Of a DNA stretch of 64,000 nt, positions 36,220 to 44,024 are shown piece after piece (position 1 is the stretch's first letter; each line of letters starts with the position of its first letter). The translations under genes were made by a program, and so were the position numbers. The notes under the pieces are model-generated. The model was not told the DNA's origin, ran no database searches, and saw only the letters and a program-made list of their open reading frames with translations. Source of the stretch: Solibacter sp039934035 (GTDB lineage Bacteria > Acidobacteriota > Terriglobia > Bryobacterales > Bryobacteraceae); NCBI GenBank assembly GCA_039934035.1, contig JBDTMZ010000086.1, forward strand, positions 16,960 through 80,959, given 5' to 3'.

Positions 36220-36321
36220 TTGAAAGCAAAGGGAATTACTTCATTCCCCTTGCGTTTACGCTGTTTTTGGCGTACCATGGAATTCGTACGCTGCTGGAAC
36301 CATCCATGCCCGCGAGGGTAA
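36220..36321 (+). CDS. Candidate 33-residue peptide
   Basis: A TTG-started frame of 33 codons with GGAGG 9 bases upstream (36206-36210). The product is basic and Cys/Trp-containing (ending TMEFVRCWNHPCPRG). A terminator-like hairpin follows 21 bases after the stop. The combination of ribosome site, short frame and terminator is suggestive, but each part could be chance. Confidence 0.25.
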   Translation: MKAKGITSFPLRLRCFWRTMEFVRCWNHPCPRG

Positions 36322-36342
36322 ATGGCCAGAGCAACGGTTCAT

Positions 36343-36376
36343 AAGGGAGGGCTGAAATGCTCTCCCTTTCCTTTTT
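36343..36376 (+). terminator. Terminator-like hairpin
   Basis: AAGGGAGGGC (36343-36352), loop TGAAAT, and GCTCTCCCTT (36359-36368) form a 10-bp stem with one G-T pair, followed by TCCTTTTTCC. It would end a plus-strand transcript starting in 36168-36340. Confidence 0.55.
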
Positions 36377-36484
36377 CCTCCTCAAGATCGCGGTTACAAT
36401 TCCCGGCCCGACCACTCGATAAGCGGGTTAGCAAAACGGGTCACAGGGCCAAGAAGTTCCCAGCGACGGGGAAAGACACTGTTT

Positions 36485-36865
36485 TCACGCACCGGCCTCA
36501 CTCTCAATCTTCTTCGGCAACCGTCCCTCAAACATGTTCTCTTCAGCATTCCATTCGAGGGGAACATCGATGCTGCCTGCATCTTGAGGCCATCCGATAG
36601 TCGTTAGGAATGTTCTAGCTCCAATATCGGCTGAGGTCTGGGTTTTGCTGTAGCTGAGACGAAAGGCCGTCCCATCATCATCCTCGGCGATCTGAAGCGC
36701 AATTTTTCGCCGCTGTTTGTCCCAGAGTATCGACACACGAGTCGCCTTTGCTTCTCGAAATCGTGATGTAGCCTCGGCGCTCAACCGCAACTTGCCCTCA
36801 GCCCTAATAACTAAAGTCGGCCCGGCTTTTCGCCTTGACTGGCTCTCAATTCGATCGTAGGCCAT
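36485..36865 (-). CDS. Uncharacterised small protein with its own strong promoter
   Basis: A 126-residue protein with a basic start (MAYDRIESQSRRKAGPTLVI). The central RVSILWDKQRRKIALQIAED and GARTFLTTIGW segments recall a group of short uncharacterised proteins that end in a similar S/A-KAFLxxxG motif and sit in accessory regions; this is from memory and uncertain. Near-consensus promoter and an 11-bp palindrome lie directly upstream, which suggests a regulated, possibly autoregulated gene. GC is lower than in the flanking core genes. Confidence 0.6.
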   Translation of the reverse strand: MAYDRIESQSRRKAGPTLVIRAEGKLRLSAEATSRFREAKATRVSILWDKQRRKIALQIAEDDDGTAFRLSYSKTQTSADIGARTFLTTIGWPQDAGSIDVPLEWNAEENMFEGRLPKKIESEAGA

Positions 36866-36873
36866 TATTTCCC

Positions 36874-36903
36874 ATAATACAGTAGAATCTACAAATACGT
36901 CAA
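36874..36903 (-). promoter_or_regulatory. Promoter with internal palindrome for the 126-residue gene
   Basis: On the minus strand TTGACG (36898-36903), 18 bases, then TATTAT (36874-36879): five of six matches in both boxes. The spacer contains the palindrome GTAGATTCTAC (36882-36892), an operator-like site. Confidence 0.65.
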
Positions 36904-36948
36904 GTCCCTAAAATCCTTTAAATCCCTTTCGGCCGAAAATGCCAGTCT

Positions 36949-37020
36949 CCTCCCGCTCCTCGCGCCTCTCGCGCCCCGCCCCCCTTTCCACCGCCGCCTC
37001 GCGCCGCCCCCCTAAAGTCC
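36949..37020. repeat. Second C-rich low-complexity block
   Basis: Shares the words CTCCCGCTCCTCGCGCC and CTCGCGCCCCGC with the block at 35041-35260, in the same orientation. The two blocks flank the lower-GC segment with the Abi-like and 126-residue genes. Confidence 0.6.
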
Positions 37021-37047
37021 CGAGCGCTTTCCGCCGATCAATCAGTC

Positions 37048-37335
37048 GTGACGGAAGACGAATATCTCGAGCGGGAGGTACAACTCAATCGCTTCAGGCG
37101 TCTGATGGGCGAATTGCTGCGCGGCCAACTGCTGCGCAATAGTTTTGCGCCGTGGGAGATGGAGATCCTGCTGGATTTCGATGTCTGCGAACTTCCCTCA
37201 CGGCGGCGAACCGAGATCCTGCGTCAGTACCAGCGCGCCGTAGAGCGCCAACTGCAAACCGGGCTCGGACCCCCAATGAAGCTTTCTCATTTTCTGGTGT
37301 TGCGAGAAATACGGCGCAGCGGCGTTACGCAGTAA
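37048..37335 (+). CDS. Conserved-looking small helical protein
   Basis: A 95-residue protein from a GTG start. It is predicted to be helical and charged: EREVQLNRFRRLMGELLRGQ, then FAPWEMEILLDFDVCELPSR and ILRQYQRAVERQLQTGLGPP. I do not recognise the family. Codon use is like that of the core genes and the frame is free of low complexity, so it is probably real. Its 3' end overlaps that of purN by 11 bases on the opposite strand. Confidence 0.7.
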   Translation: MTEDEYLEREVQLNRFRRLMGELLRGQLLRNSFAPWEMEILLDFDVCELPSRRRTEILRQYQRAVERQLQTGLGPPMKLSHFLVLREIRRSGVTQ

Positions 37336-37927
37336 GAATCACGCGGCGTCCCTCAATCCGGTAATTGCCCGCCAGTACGATGCCAATTGCCTCGGAATAA
37401 ATGCGGTGCTCTTCCGCCAGGATTCGGGCGGACAGCGTGTCCCCGGTATCCTCGTCGCGGACCGGCACGGCGGCCTGCAATACGATCGGGCCGGCGTCCA
37501 GATCCTCATCCACGAAGTGCACCGTACAGCCCGCCAGTTTGACGCCGTGGGCCAGTGCCTGGTGCTGCGCGTCCAGCCCCGGAAACGCGGGCAGCAGCGA
37601 AGGATGTATATTGAGGATCCGGTTGGGAAAGGCACGGATAAAAGACGCGCTGAGCAATCGCATGAAGCCGGCCAGGCAGACCAGGTCCACCTGATGCTTC
37701 TCCAACTCGGCCACCAGTTGACGGTCGTAGACCTCGCGATCCAGACCCTTCGAGGGCAGGCACACGGCCGGCAGGCCGCGCTCCCGAGCCGTTTCCAGGC
37801 CGCGCGCATCGGCGCGGTTAGAGACCACAACGCCGATTTCAGCGCTCAGCGTACCGGACTCAATATTGCGCGCGATGGCCTCGAAGTTGGAGCCCCGCCC
37901 GCTGATGAGAATACCCAGGCGCTTCAA
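37325..37927 (-). CDS. purN: Phosphoribosylglycinamide formyltransferase PurN
   Basis: A 200-residue GAR transformylase using 10-formyltetrahydrofolate. The start MKRLGILISGRGSNFEAIAR is typical; the catalytic Asn, His and Asp lie in RILNIHPSLLPAFPGLDAQH and HFVDEDLDAGPIVLQ. The start overlaps the purM stop by 4 bases. Confidence 0.96.
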   Translation of the reverse strand: MKRLGILISGRGSNFEAIARNIESGTLSAEIGVVVSNRADARGLETARERGLPAVCLPSKGLDREVYDRQLVAELEKHQVDLVCLAGFMRLLSASFIRAFPNRILNIHPSLLPAFPGLDAQHQALAHGVKLAGCTVHFVDEDLDAGPIVLQAAVPVRDEDTGDTLSARILAEEHRIYSEAIGIVLAGNYRIEGRRVILTA

Positions 37928-38967
37928 CGGTACTCCACGCGCTCACGCCCGCGCCTGGCTTCCACTACGCTGCCCATGCGGAAAGGCGTTTCTCCCAGCT
38001 TGGACAGCACCGCTTCCGCTTTTCCGGCGCCGCGCGCGGGCACGGCGAGAATCATGCCCACCCCGAGATTGAGCGTCCGGCGGTAATCGTCTTCAGGGAT
38101 ATCGCCGATGCGGCGCAGCACCTCGAACAAGGCAGGAATCTTCCAGGCAGCCGTATCGATGGTGACGCCGAATTCCTTGGGCAGCATGCGCGGAGTATTG
38201 TCGGTGATACCGCCGCCGGTGATGTGGGCCGCGGCCTTCAATAGCTTCGCGTCCATCAGCGCGCGGATGGGTTTCAGGTAGCTGCGGTGCACGGCCAGCA
38301 GCGCGTCGCCCACCGTCGCGCCCACCTCGGGCAGCAGCGTCTTCGGACCGTAGCCCGCCACTTCGAACAAAAGCTTGCGAGCCAGCGAGTACCCGTTGGT
38401 ATGCAAGCCGGTGGAGGGCAGCCCGAGCAGTACATCGCCCGCGCGGATCGTCTTGCCGGTGAGCAGTTCGCTGCGTTCCGCGCCGCCCACAATAAAGCCG
38501 GCCAGATCGTATTCGCCCGCCTGATATAGCCCCGGCATTTCCGCGGTCTCGCCGCCAATCAGCGCGCATTGATTCTGGCGGCAGCCGCGCGCGATTCCGC
38601 TCACCACCGCGGCGGCCACGTCCGCATCGAGTTGCCCCACCGCAAAATAGTCGAGGAAAAACAGCGGCTTTGCGCCTTGCACCGCGATGTCGTTCACGCA
38701 GTGGTTGACCAGGTCTTCCCCTACCGTGCCATGACGGCCGGTCAGGAACGCTACTTTCAGCTTGGTGCCCACCCCGTCGGCCGAACTCACCAGCACGGGC
38801 TTCTTATATCCGGCCAGTTGGAACATGGCGCCGAAACTGCCGATCTCGGTCAGCACTCCGGGGGTGAATGTCTGGCGCGCAAACTTTTTAATGGAGGAAA
38901 CGGCGCGGTCGGCCTCGTCGATATTCACGCCCGCGTCGCGGTAGCGAATTGGTTTTCTTGTGGACAA
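37924..38967 (-). CDS. purM: Phosphoribosylformylglycinamidine cyclo-ligase PurM
   Basis: A 347-residue AIR synthetase. The start is taken as TTG at 38967 (MSTRKPIRYRDAGVNIDEAD), which gives the family length; the frame stays open to 39120 without protein-like sequence. Key segments: VLVSSADGVGTKLKVA, CALIGGETAEMPGLYQAGEY and HITGGGITDNTPRML. A TATACT box ends 5 bases before the TTG, which suggests an almost leaderless message. purM-purN is the usual pair. Confidence 0.95.
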   Translation of the reverse strand: MSTRKPIRYRDAGVNIDEADRAVSSIKKFARQTFTPGVLTEIGSFGAMFQLAGYKKPVLVSSADGVGTKLKVAFLTGRHGTVGEDLVNHCVNDIAVQGAKPLFFLDYFAVGQLDADVAAAVVSGIARGCRQNQCALIGGETAEMPGLYQAGEYDLAGFIVGGAERSELLTGKTIRAGDVLLGLPSTGLHTNGYSLARKLLFEVAGYGPKTLLPEVGATVGDALLAVHRSYLKPIRALMDAKLLKAAAHITGGGITDNTPRMLPKEFGVTIDTAAWKIPALFEVLRRIGDIPEDDYRRTLNLGVGMILAVPARGAGKAEAVLSKLGETPFRMGSVVEARRGRERVEYR

Positions 38968-38972
38968 ATTCC

Positions 38973-38978
38973 AGTATA
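38973..38978 (-). promoter_or_regulatory. -10 box immediately upstream of purM
   Basis: TATACT on the minus strand, with only 5 bases to the proposed TTG start and no good -35 box. The predicted transcript starts at or near the start codon. Confidence 0.4.
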
Positions 38979-39032
38979 CGGCGTAGGATTCAGCGAATAG
39001 TGGGCGCCCCAAGACGGCCATAGCGTGCGTGC

Positions 39033-39078
39033 GGAGCGCTGTAACCCCCTCCGCGACGCGACCGTCAGGGAGCGCTCC
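39033..39078. repeat. Hairpin with dispersed repeat variant
   Basis: GGAGCGCT (39033-39040) and AGCGCTCC (39071-39078) form a perfect 8-bp inverted repeat. The right part contains GCGACCGTCAGGGAGCG (39058-39074), one mismatch from the copy at 34994. It lies between the divergent purM and ATP-grasp genes. Confidence 0.7.
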
Positions 39079-39158
39079 ATCCCCAAGCCGAATTCGCGTT
39101 CGTGAGATTCGAAGCGCCAACCCGCCGCCAACGCCCTCATGCGTTGCCTCCTTCTACA

Positions 39159-40388
39159 ATGAAGGCAGTGGCAAAGCATCTACTACTTTTTGCAGCGACC
39201 ACGGGATACCAGATCCGCGTCTTCGCCGAGGCGGCGCGGCGTCTCGGTATCGACGTGACCCTGGCGACCGACCGCTGCCACATCATGGAAGACCCGTGGG
39301 GCGACCGCGCCATCGCCGTGAAGTTCGACCAGATCGAGGAGTCGCTGAAAGCCCTGCGCGCCTTGCGCGTGGATGGCGTGGCCGCCGTGGGCGATCGTCC
39401 GGCGGTGCTGGCCGCCGCCGCCGCCGAGATGCTCGGCGTGCCGTTTCATCCCGAAGCGGCGGCGCTCGCCTGCACCGACAAGCACCAATCGCGCCTCCTG
39501 TTCCAGGCCGCCGGCATGCGCGTGCCGGAGTTCTACCGCATCAGCCTGCATGACGATCCCGCCGGTCACGCCGCGCGCGCTCCTTACCCGTGCGTACTCA
39601 AGCCGCTCGGCCTCTCGGCCAGTCGCGGCGTGATTCGCGCCAACGATCCCGCCGAATTCGTCGCCGCCTTCCGTCGCATCGCGCGCATCGGCGAACGCGA
39701 ACTACAGGTGGAGAGCTACATTCCCGGCCGCGAATTTGCCGTCGAAGGGCTGGTCACCGCGGGCAAACTCCAACCCATCGCCATCTTCGATAAACCCGAT
39801 CCCCTGGAGGGCCCGTACTTCGAGGAGACCCTCTATGTCACGCCCTCGCGCGAACCTGCCATCGTGCAGCAGGCGTTGATCGACACCACGGCGCAAGCCG
39901 CCGCGGCCGTCGGCTTGCGGCACGGTCCGGTGCATGCGGAGTTGCGCTTCAACCAGCAGGGCGCGTGGATTCTCGAGATCCATGCGCGTCCCATCGGGGG
40001 CCTGTGCGCGCGCGCCATCCGCATGGCCGACGGCATTCCTCTCGAGGAGATGATCCTGGTCCATGCCTTCGGCGGCAACGTCGGGATGGCACAAGTGGAT
40101 GGTCCCGCGTCCGGTGTCATGATGATTCCGATTCCCGGCAAGGGGGGCATTTATCAAGGCGTCGAGGGGCTGGACGCGGCGCTGTCCGTGCCCGATATCG
40201 AAGACGTGATGATTACGGCGGCCGAGGGGCAACTGCTGGTGCCGCTGCCGGAAGGGTCGAGTTACCTGGGGTTTATTTTCGCTCGCGGAGAAACGCCGGA
40301 CGGCGTGGAGCGTGCGCTGCGGCGGTCGCACGTGGAACTGAAGTTCCGCATTGCGACCGCGCTCGAAACGTTTAGCCCTTCGTCTTAG
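39159..40388 (+). CDS. ATP-grasp carboxylate-amine ligase family protein
   Basis: A 409-residue ATP-grasp protein from the ATG at 39159 (MKAVAKHLLLFAATTGYQIR). The N-terminal part is a Rossmann-like pre-ATP-grasp domain; the ATP-binding domain contains YPCVLKPLGLSASRGVIRAN and EFAVEGLVTAGKLQPIAIFD, with metal-binding segments HAELRFNQQGAWILEIHARP and a following Gly/Arg pair. The reaction is ligation of a carboxylate to an amine through an acyl phosphate, but the substrate is not identifiable. Divergence from purM does not make it PurK or PurT, whose motifs differ. The 3' end overlaps yggX by 17 bases on the opposite strand. Confidence 0.82.
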   Translation: MKAVAKHLLLFAATTGYQIRVFAEAARRLGIDVTLATDRCHIMEDPWGDRAIAVKFDQIEESLKALRALRVDGVAAVGDRPAVLAAAAAEMLGVPFHPEAAALACTDKHQSRLLFQAAGMRVPEFYRISLHDDPAGHAARAPYPCVLKPLGLSASRGVIRANDPAEFVAAFRRIARIGERELQVESYIPGREFAVEGLVTAGKLQPIAIFDKPDPLEGPYFEETLYVTPSREPAIVQQALIDTTAQAAAAVGLRHGPVHAELRFNQQGAWILEIHARPIGGLCARAIRMADGIPLEEMILVHAFGGNVGMAQVDGPASGVMMIPIPGKGGIYQGVEGLDAALSVPDIEDVMITAAEGQLLVPLPEGSSYLGFIFARGETPDGVERALRRSHVELKFRIATALETFSPSS

Positions 40389-40710
40389 GCGCTACGAAAT
40401 CGGGAGGCAGGGCCGCGCCTTCGCCGAAGAAATACTTGTCCATCTGCTCGATCAGGAATTCCTGGGCCTGGCTGGTGCCAAGGTTCAAACGGTATTCGTT
40501 CATGAGCATCTTCATATGCTCGACCCACAGTTTCCAGGCTTCTTTGGAGACGTTCTCGAAAATCTTCTGTCCCAGCGGATGGCCTTCGAACGGCACCTCG
40601 TCCATGCCCTCCATTTCCTTCTGGAACTTCACACAAAAGATCTTGCGCGCGCCCGGCCGGATGGCGTTACTGATCTGATTGAAATTGCTACCACCACTTC
40701 CACATCCCAT
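40372..40710 (-). CDS. yggX: Fe(2+)-trafficking/oxidative-damage protection protein YggX-like
   Basis: A 112-residue YggX-like protein. The conserved core is ARKIFCVKFQKEMEGMDEVP, PLGQKIFENVSKEAWKLWVE, MLMNEYRLNLGTSQAQEFLI and EQMDKYFF, with the conserved cysteine (C26 here) near the start of the core. YggX protects Fe-S proteins from oxidants in enteric bacteria. An N-terminal extension of about 22 residues (MGCGSGGSNFNQISNAIRPG) is unusual and has a CGSGGS start. It begins 12 bases after the glycosyltransferase stop and is probably the last gene of the gcv operon. Confidence 0.88.
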   Translation of the reverse strand: MGCGSGGSNFNQISNAIRPGARKIFCVKFQKEMEGMDEVPFEGHPLGQKIFENVSKEAWKLWVEHMKMLMNEYRLNLGTSQAQEFLIEQMDKYFFGEGAALPPDFVAPKTKG

Positions 40711-40722
40711 TCCTTCAGGATA

Positions 40723-42561
40723 CTACTGTTGCACGAACCCTACGCCGGTCAGCACCATGCCGAGAGCGCGCTGGTCGCCTGGAGCGGTGAACGTCTGGTC
40801 CACGCGGATCTCCACCGTGGCGCCCTGTAGCGGTTCGGCTGTGGTGATGGTGTAGGGGCCGGGGCCCGTGAAAGCGCGGCTCGCCACCTCCCGGCCATCC
40901 AGCACTAGGGTCACCTGCCGTGCCTTGGCGTTGGGTGGAATGTAGAATTCGGCGCGCAGCTTTTTCGGCGCCGCCGGCGTCTTCAGCAGCACGATCGCCG
41001 ATTTCGACATCCAGCGGTCGTTCGGAAAAACGCCGCTCACTACCTGGCCGGCGGTGCCGGGCGCGTTGATGGTGAGGTATTCGAGCACCGCCTGCCGTTC
41101 CATCACCTGACGCGCGCTGACGCGATCGATCGGGCCGCTCGAAAAGCCGAACGGCAAGTACCCTTCACTCACCGTGGAGTAGCCCGAGTGGGAATTCAAT
41201 CCGATCAGGCGCAGCGGCAGGACGGCAGCGATTTCGGCATCGGCGAGGTGCGAAAGCGGCACGGTGAATTCGAGATTGTGCCCCAGTTCGCTGCTCACGA
41301 TGATGTCGCCGGGGCGCACCTGCCGGCCTTTGCGCGCGGGTAGTCCGTGGTCGGCTTCCAGGTAGTAGCGCAGTCCCCAGTCGTTATCGATCCAGACGCG
41401 GTGCCCGGCGCTGGGACCGCGCAGGGCGGCAGCGAAGGCCCGGTAGCCGTCCCAATGCTCGTAGTTCACCCACGCCAGCGATAGCGCGATCGCCAGTTGC
41501 AGCGCGAAGGCGGGCGCCAGCCAGCGCACCGGTAGTCGGGAGGCGAGGATGACGACCGGTGCGGCCATCGGCAGCAGATAGCGGGCCGACCCCGAGAAGA
41601 AAATAGCCAGCGCACCGGCAAAGAAGATCAGGATCCACGCAAGCAGGAAGCGCGTTTCGGGCTCGTGCCGTCTCCGCCACGCGGCCATCGCCGCAGCTGG
41701 CACCAGGGCAGGGAAGACGATCCACCACGAGTGGATGAAGAGCATCAAGGCGCTTTGCAGCTTGTTACCCAGCGCCTGAAAGGCGTAAGTCGAGAAGTAC
41801 TCGGCAAGCTTCCCGGCAGGCATCGTGCCGGTGGTCAGGCGTGTGAAGATCTGCCATGCCGCCAGCACGAAGATCGGCGTGAGCGCGACCCAGTAGCCAC
41901 CGTTGTGGGGCAGCCATTCCTGGCTGCTCGCCGCCTTTCCAGGCGGCGGCGTGGCACCGTGCGGCCACTCGTGAGAAGCACCCACCACCCCCAGCTTCAC
42001 GCCCGCAAACAAAATCGGCACCAGGAACACCGCCTGGTACGCCATCATCGCCGCCGCCGCCATCGCCGCCGCCGCCAGCCAAACGCGCCCCGATAGAAAC
42101 AGCGCGATCGACGCCATCCAGAACGCCAGGAATGGCAGGTCCGCCTCCAGCGAGCCGCCATTCACCACGAACGTGGGCACCGCCAGAAACAACAGGCACG
42201 CCCACAGCGGACGCTCCGAGAACCGCCGCGCCAGCGACCACATCGCCCCCATCGCAAGCAGCGAAAACACCAGGTACGCCGCGTGAAACGGAATTTCCTT
42301 CACCTCGCCGAACAGCAACAGCAGCCCCGCCAGCGGCCACGCATTGCCCGGCGGGTGCGAGTGCCCGCGCAGGTCCACTTCATCCCCCAGAAACACGTAC
42401 TTCACGTCATTGGGATGCAGCGGATCGACCAGCGCGTGCTGCGCTTCGGTCAGATAAATAGGGTCGTCACCCTGAATCGCCTGATTCAGGAAGGGGAGCC
42501 GGAGCAGCAGCACCAGCCCCAGTAACAGTAGCAGGGACCGGCGCCCTACGCTGGCTTCCAT
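40723..42561 (-). CDS. Multi-pass membrane glycosyltransferase (GT39/ArnT-like)
   Basis: A 612-residue membrane protein with about ten hydrophobic segments after MEASVGRRSLLLLLGLVLLL. The first periplasmic loop carries QAIQGDDPIYLTEAQHALVD, with the acidic pair that is catalytic in the PMT/ArnT superfamily. The C-terminal 250 residues are soluble and contain beta-strand-like segments. Such enzymes transfer sugars from polyprenyl-phosphate carriers to protein or lipid. The acceptor is unknown. The start overlaps the gcvPB end by 16 bases, an unusual link to glycine cleavage. Confidence 0.82.
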   Translation of the reverse strand: MEASVGRRSLLLLLGLVLLLRLPFLNQAIQGDDPIYLTEAQHALVDPLHPNDVKYVFLGDEVDLRGHSHPPGNAWPLAGLLLLFGEVKEIPFHAAYLVFSLLAMGAMWSLARRFSERPLWACLLFLAVPTFVVNGGSLEADLPFLAFWMASIALFLSGRVWLAAAAMAAAAMMAYQAVFLVPILFAGVKLGVVGASHEWPHGATPPPGKAASSQEWLPHNGGYWVALTPIFVLAAWQIFTRLTTGTMPAGKLAEYFSTYAFQALGNKLQSALMLFIHSWWIVFPALVPAAAMAAWRRRHEPETRFLLAWILIFFAGALAIFFSGSARYLLPMAAPVVILASRLPVRWLAPAFALQLAIALSLAWVNYEHWDGYRAFAAALRGPSAGHRVWIDNDWGLRYYLEADHGLPARKGRQVRPGDIIVSSELGHNLEFTVPLSHLADAEIAAVLPLRLIGLNSHSGYSTVSEGYLPFGFSSGPIDRVSARQVMERQAVLEYLTINAPGTAGQVVSGVFPNDRWMSKSAIVLLKTPAAPKKLRAEFYIPPNAKARQVTLVLDGREVASRAFTGPGPYTITTAEPLQGATVEIRVDQTFTAPGDQRALGMVLTGVGFVQQ

Positions 42562-44024
42562 CGCAACACCGGCTTGCGCGCGGCGGTCACTTCATCCACG
42601 CGGCTGGTGCGGGTATTGTAAGGCGCGTTCTTCACCATCTGAGGATCGGTCTCGATCTCCTTCGCAATCGAGATCATGGCGTCCACGAAGGAGTCGATTT
42701 CCAGCTTGCCTTCGGTTTCCGTGGGCTCGATCATGAGCGCGCCGTGGACGATCATGGGGAAGCTCACGGTGTACGGATGGAATCCGTAGTCAATCAGGCG
42801 TTTGGCGATGTCGCCGGTGCGCACGCCGAGCTTCGCCTGGCGGTCGTCGCTGAATACCACCTCGTGCATGCTGGGCGATTGGTAGGGCAGGTCGTAATAA
42901 GCTTCCAGCTCCTTGCGGATGTAGATCGCGTTGAGCACCGCATCCATCGTCGCGTTCTTCAAGCCGGGACCGCCGTGCGCCAGAATATACGCCAGCGCGC
43001 GCACCAGCACTCCGAAATTGCCGTAGTACGCCTTCACGCGTCCGATGGACTGCTTGCGCTTGTAGTCGAACGTCAGTTTCTTGCCGGAGCGCTTCAGGCG
43101 CGGCGTCGGCAGGAACGGTTCCAGCACCTTCTTAACGGCCACCGGACCAGCCCCCGGGCCGCCGCCGCCATGCGGAGTCGAAAAGGTCTTGTGTAGGTTG
43201 AGGTGCATCACATCGACGCCGAAATCGCCCGGCCGCGCGATGCCGACCAGCGCGTTCATGTTGGCGCCGTCCATGTAGAGCATGGCGCCTTTCTTGTGCA
43301 GAATCTCGGCCACGCGGACGATGTTGTTCTCAAACACGCCGAGCGTATTGGGATTGGTCACCATCAGCGCGGCCACATCGCCGGTGACCAGCTGTTCCAG
43401 CGCGCCGAGATCGACCCCGCCGGTCTCGCTCGATTTGATGTTCTCCACGGCGTAGCCGGCAATCGCCGCGGTCGCGGGATTGGTGCCGTGCGCCGAATCT
43501 GGAATCAGGATCTTCTTGCGCGGATTGCCGCGCTTTTCGAGCAGCGCGCGAATCAACAGAATCCCCGTCAGTTCGCCGTGCGCGCCGGCAGCGGGTTGCA
43601 GCGTCACCGCGTCCATGCCGCAGATCTCGGCCAGCGCCACTTCCAGCGCTTCCATCACCTGCATGCAGCCCTGCGACAACGCTTCCGGTTGATAAGGATG
43701 CGCCCACGCGAGCCCCTCGGTACGCGCCGCCACTTCGTTGATGCGCGGGTTGTACTTCATGGTGCACGAGCCCAGCGGATACATGCCGTAATCGATGGCG
43801 TAATTCCACGTGGAGAGGCGCGTGAAGTGGCGGATCGCTTCCACCTCGCTCACTTCGGGGAAGCCATCGATTTCCTGACGGACATTCTCCGCGCCCAGCG
43901 CTTCAGCGGCGTCCACCGCCGGCACATCGAGTTCCGGCAACTGATACGCCTTCTTGCCGGGCGAACTGCGTTCGAACAGCAGCGCTTCATTTTGCGAAAG
44001 GTGAGTCGTGACTTTCTTGATCAT
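42546..44024 (-). CDS. gcvPB: Glycine dehydrogenase (decarboxylating) subunit 2
   Basis: A 492-residue P-protein subunit 2 starting at MIKKVTTHLSQNEALLFERS (ATG at 44024, overlapping the gcvPA stop as ATGA). The PLP lysine is in HLNLHKTFSTPHGGGGPGAG. Together with GcvPA it decarboxylates glycine and loads the aminomethyl group on the lipoyl arm of GcvH. Confidence 0.96.
   Translation of the reverse strand: MIKKVTTHLSQNEALLFERSSPGKKAYQLPELDVPAVDAAEALGAENVRQEIDGFPEVSEVEAIRHFTRLSTWNYAIDYGMYPLGSCTMKYNPRINEVAARTEGLAWAHPYQPEALSQGCMQVMEALEVALAEICGMDAVTLQPAAGAHGELTGILLIRALLEKRGNPRKKILIPDSAHGTNPATAAIAGYAVENIKSSETGGVDLGALEQLVTGDVAALMVTNPNTLGVFENNIVRVAEILHKKGAMLYMDGANMNALVGIARPGDFGVDVMHLNLHKTFSTPHGGGGPGAGPVAVKKVLEPFLPTPRLKRSGKKLTFDYKRKQSIGRVKAYYGNFGVLVRALAYILAHGGPGLKNATMDAVLNAIYIRKELEAYYDLPYQSPSMHEVVFSDDRQAKLGVRTGDIAKRLIDYGFHPYTVSFPMIVHGALMIEPTETEGKLEIDSFVDAMISIAKEIETDPQMVKNAPYNTRTSRVDEVTAARKPVLRWKPA

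Larger units (their letters stand above)
36168..36484. other. 317-base region with possible small transcript and terminator
   Basis: Between the Abi-like gene and the next minus-strand gene. It is lower in GC than the flanks. On the plus strand it carries GGAGG, a 33-codon frame (36220-36321) and a terminator-like hairpin (36343-36368). The remainder, 36385-36484, shows nothing recognisable. Confidence 0.5.
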
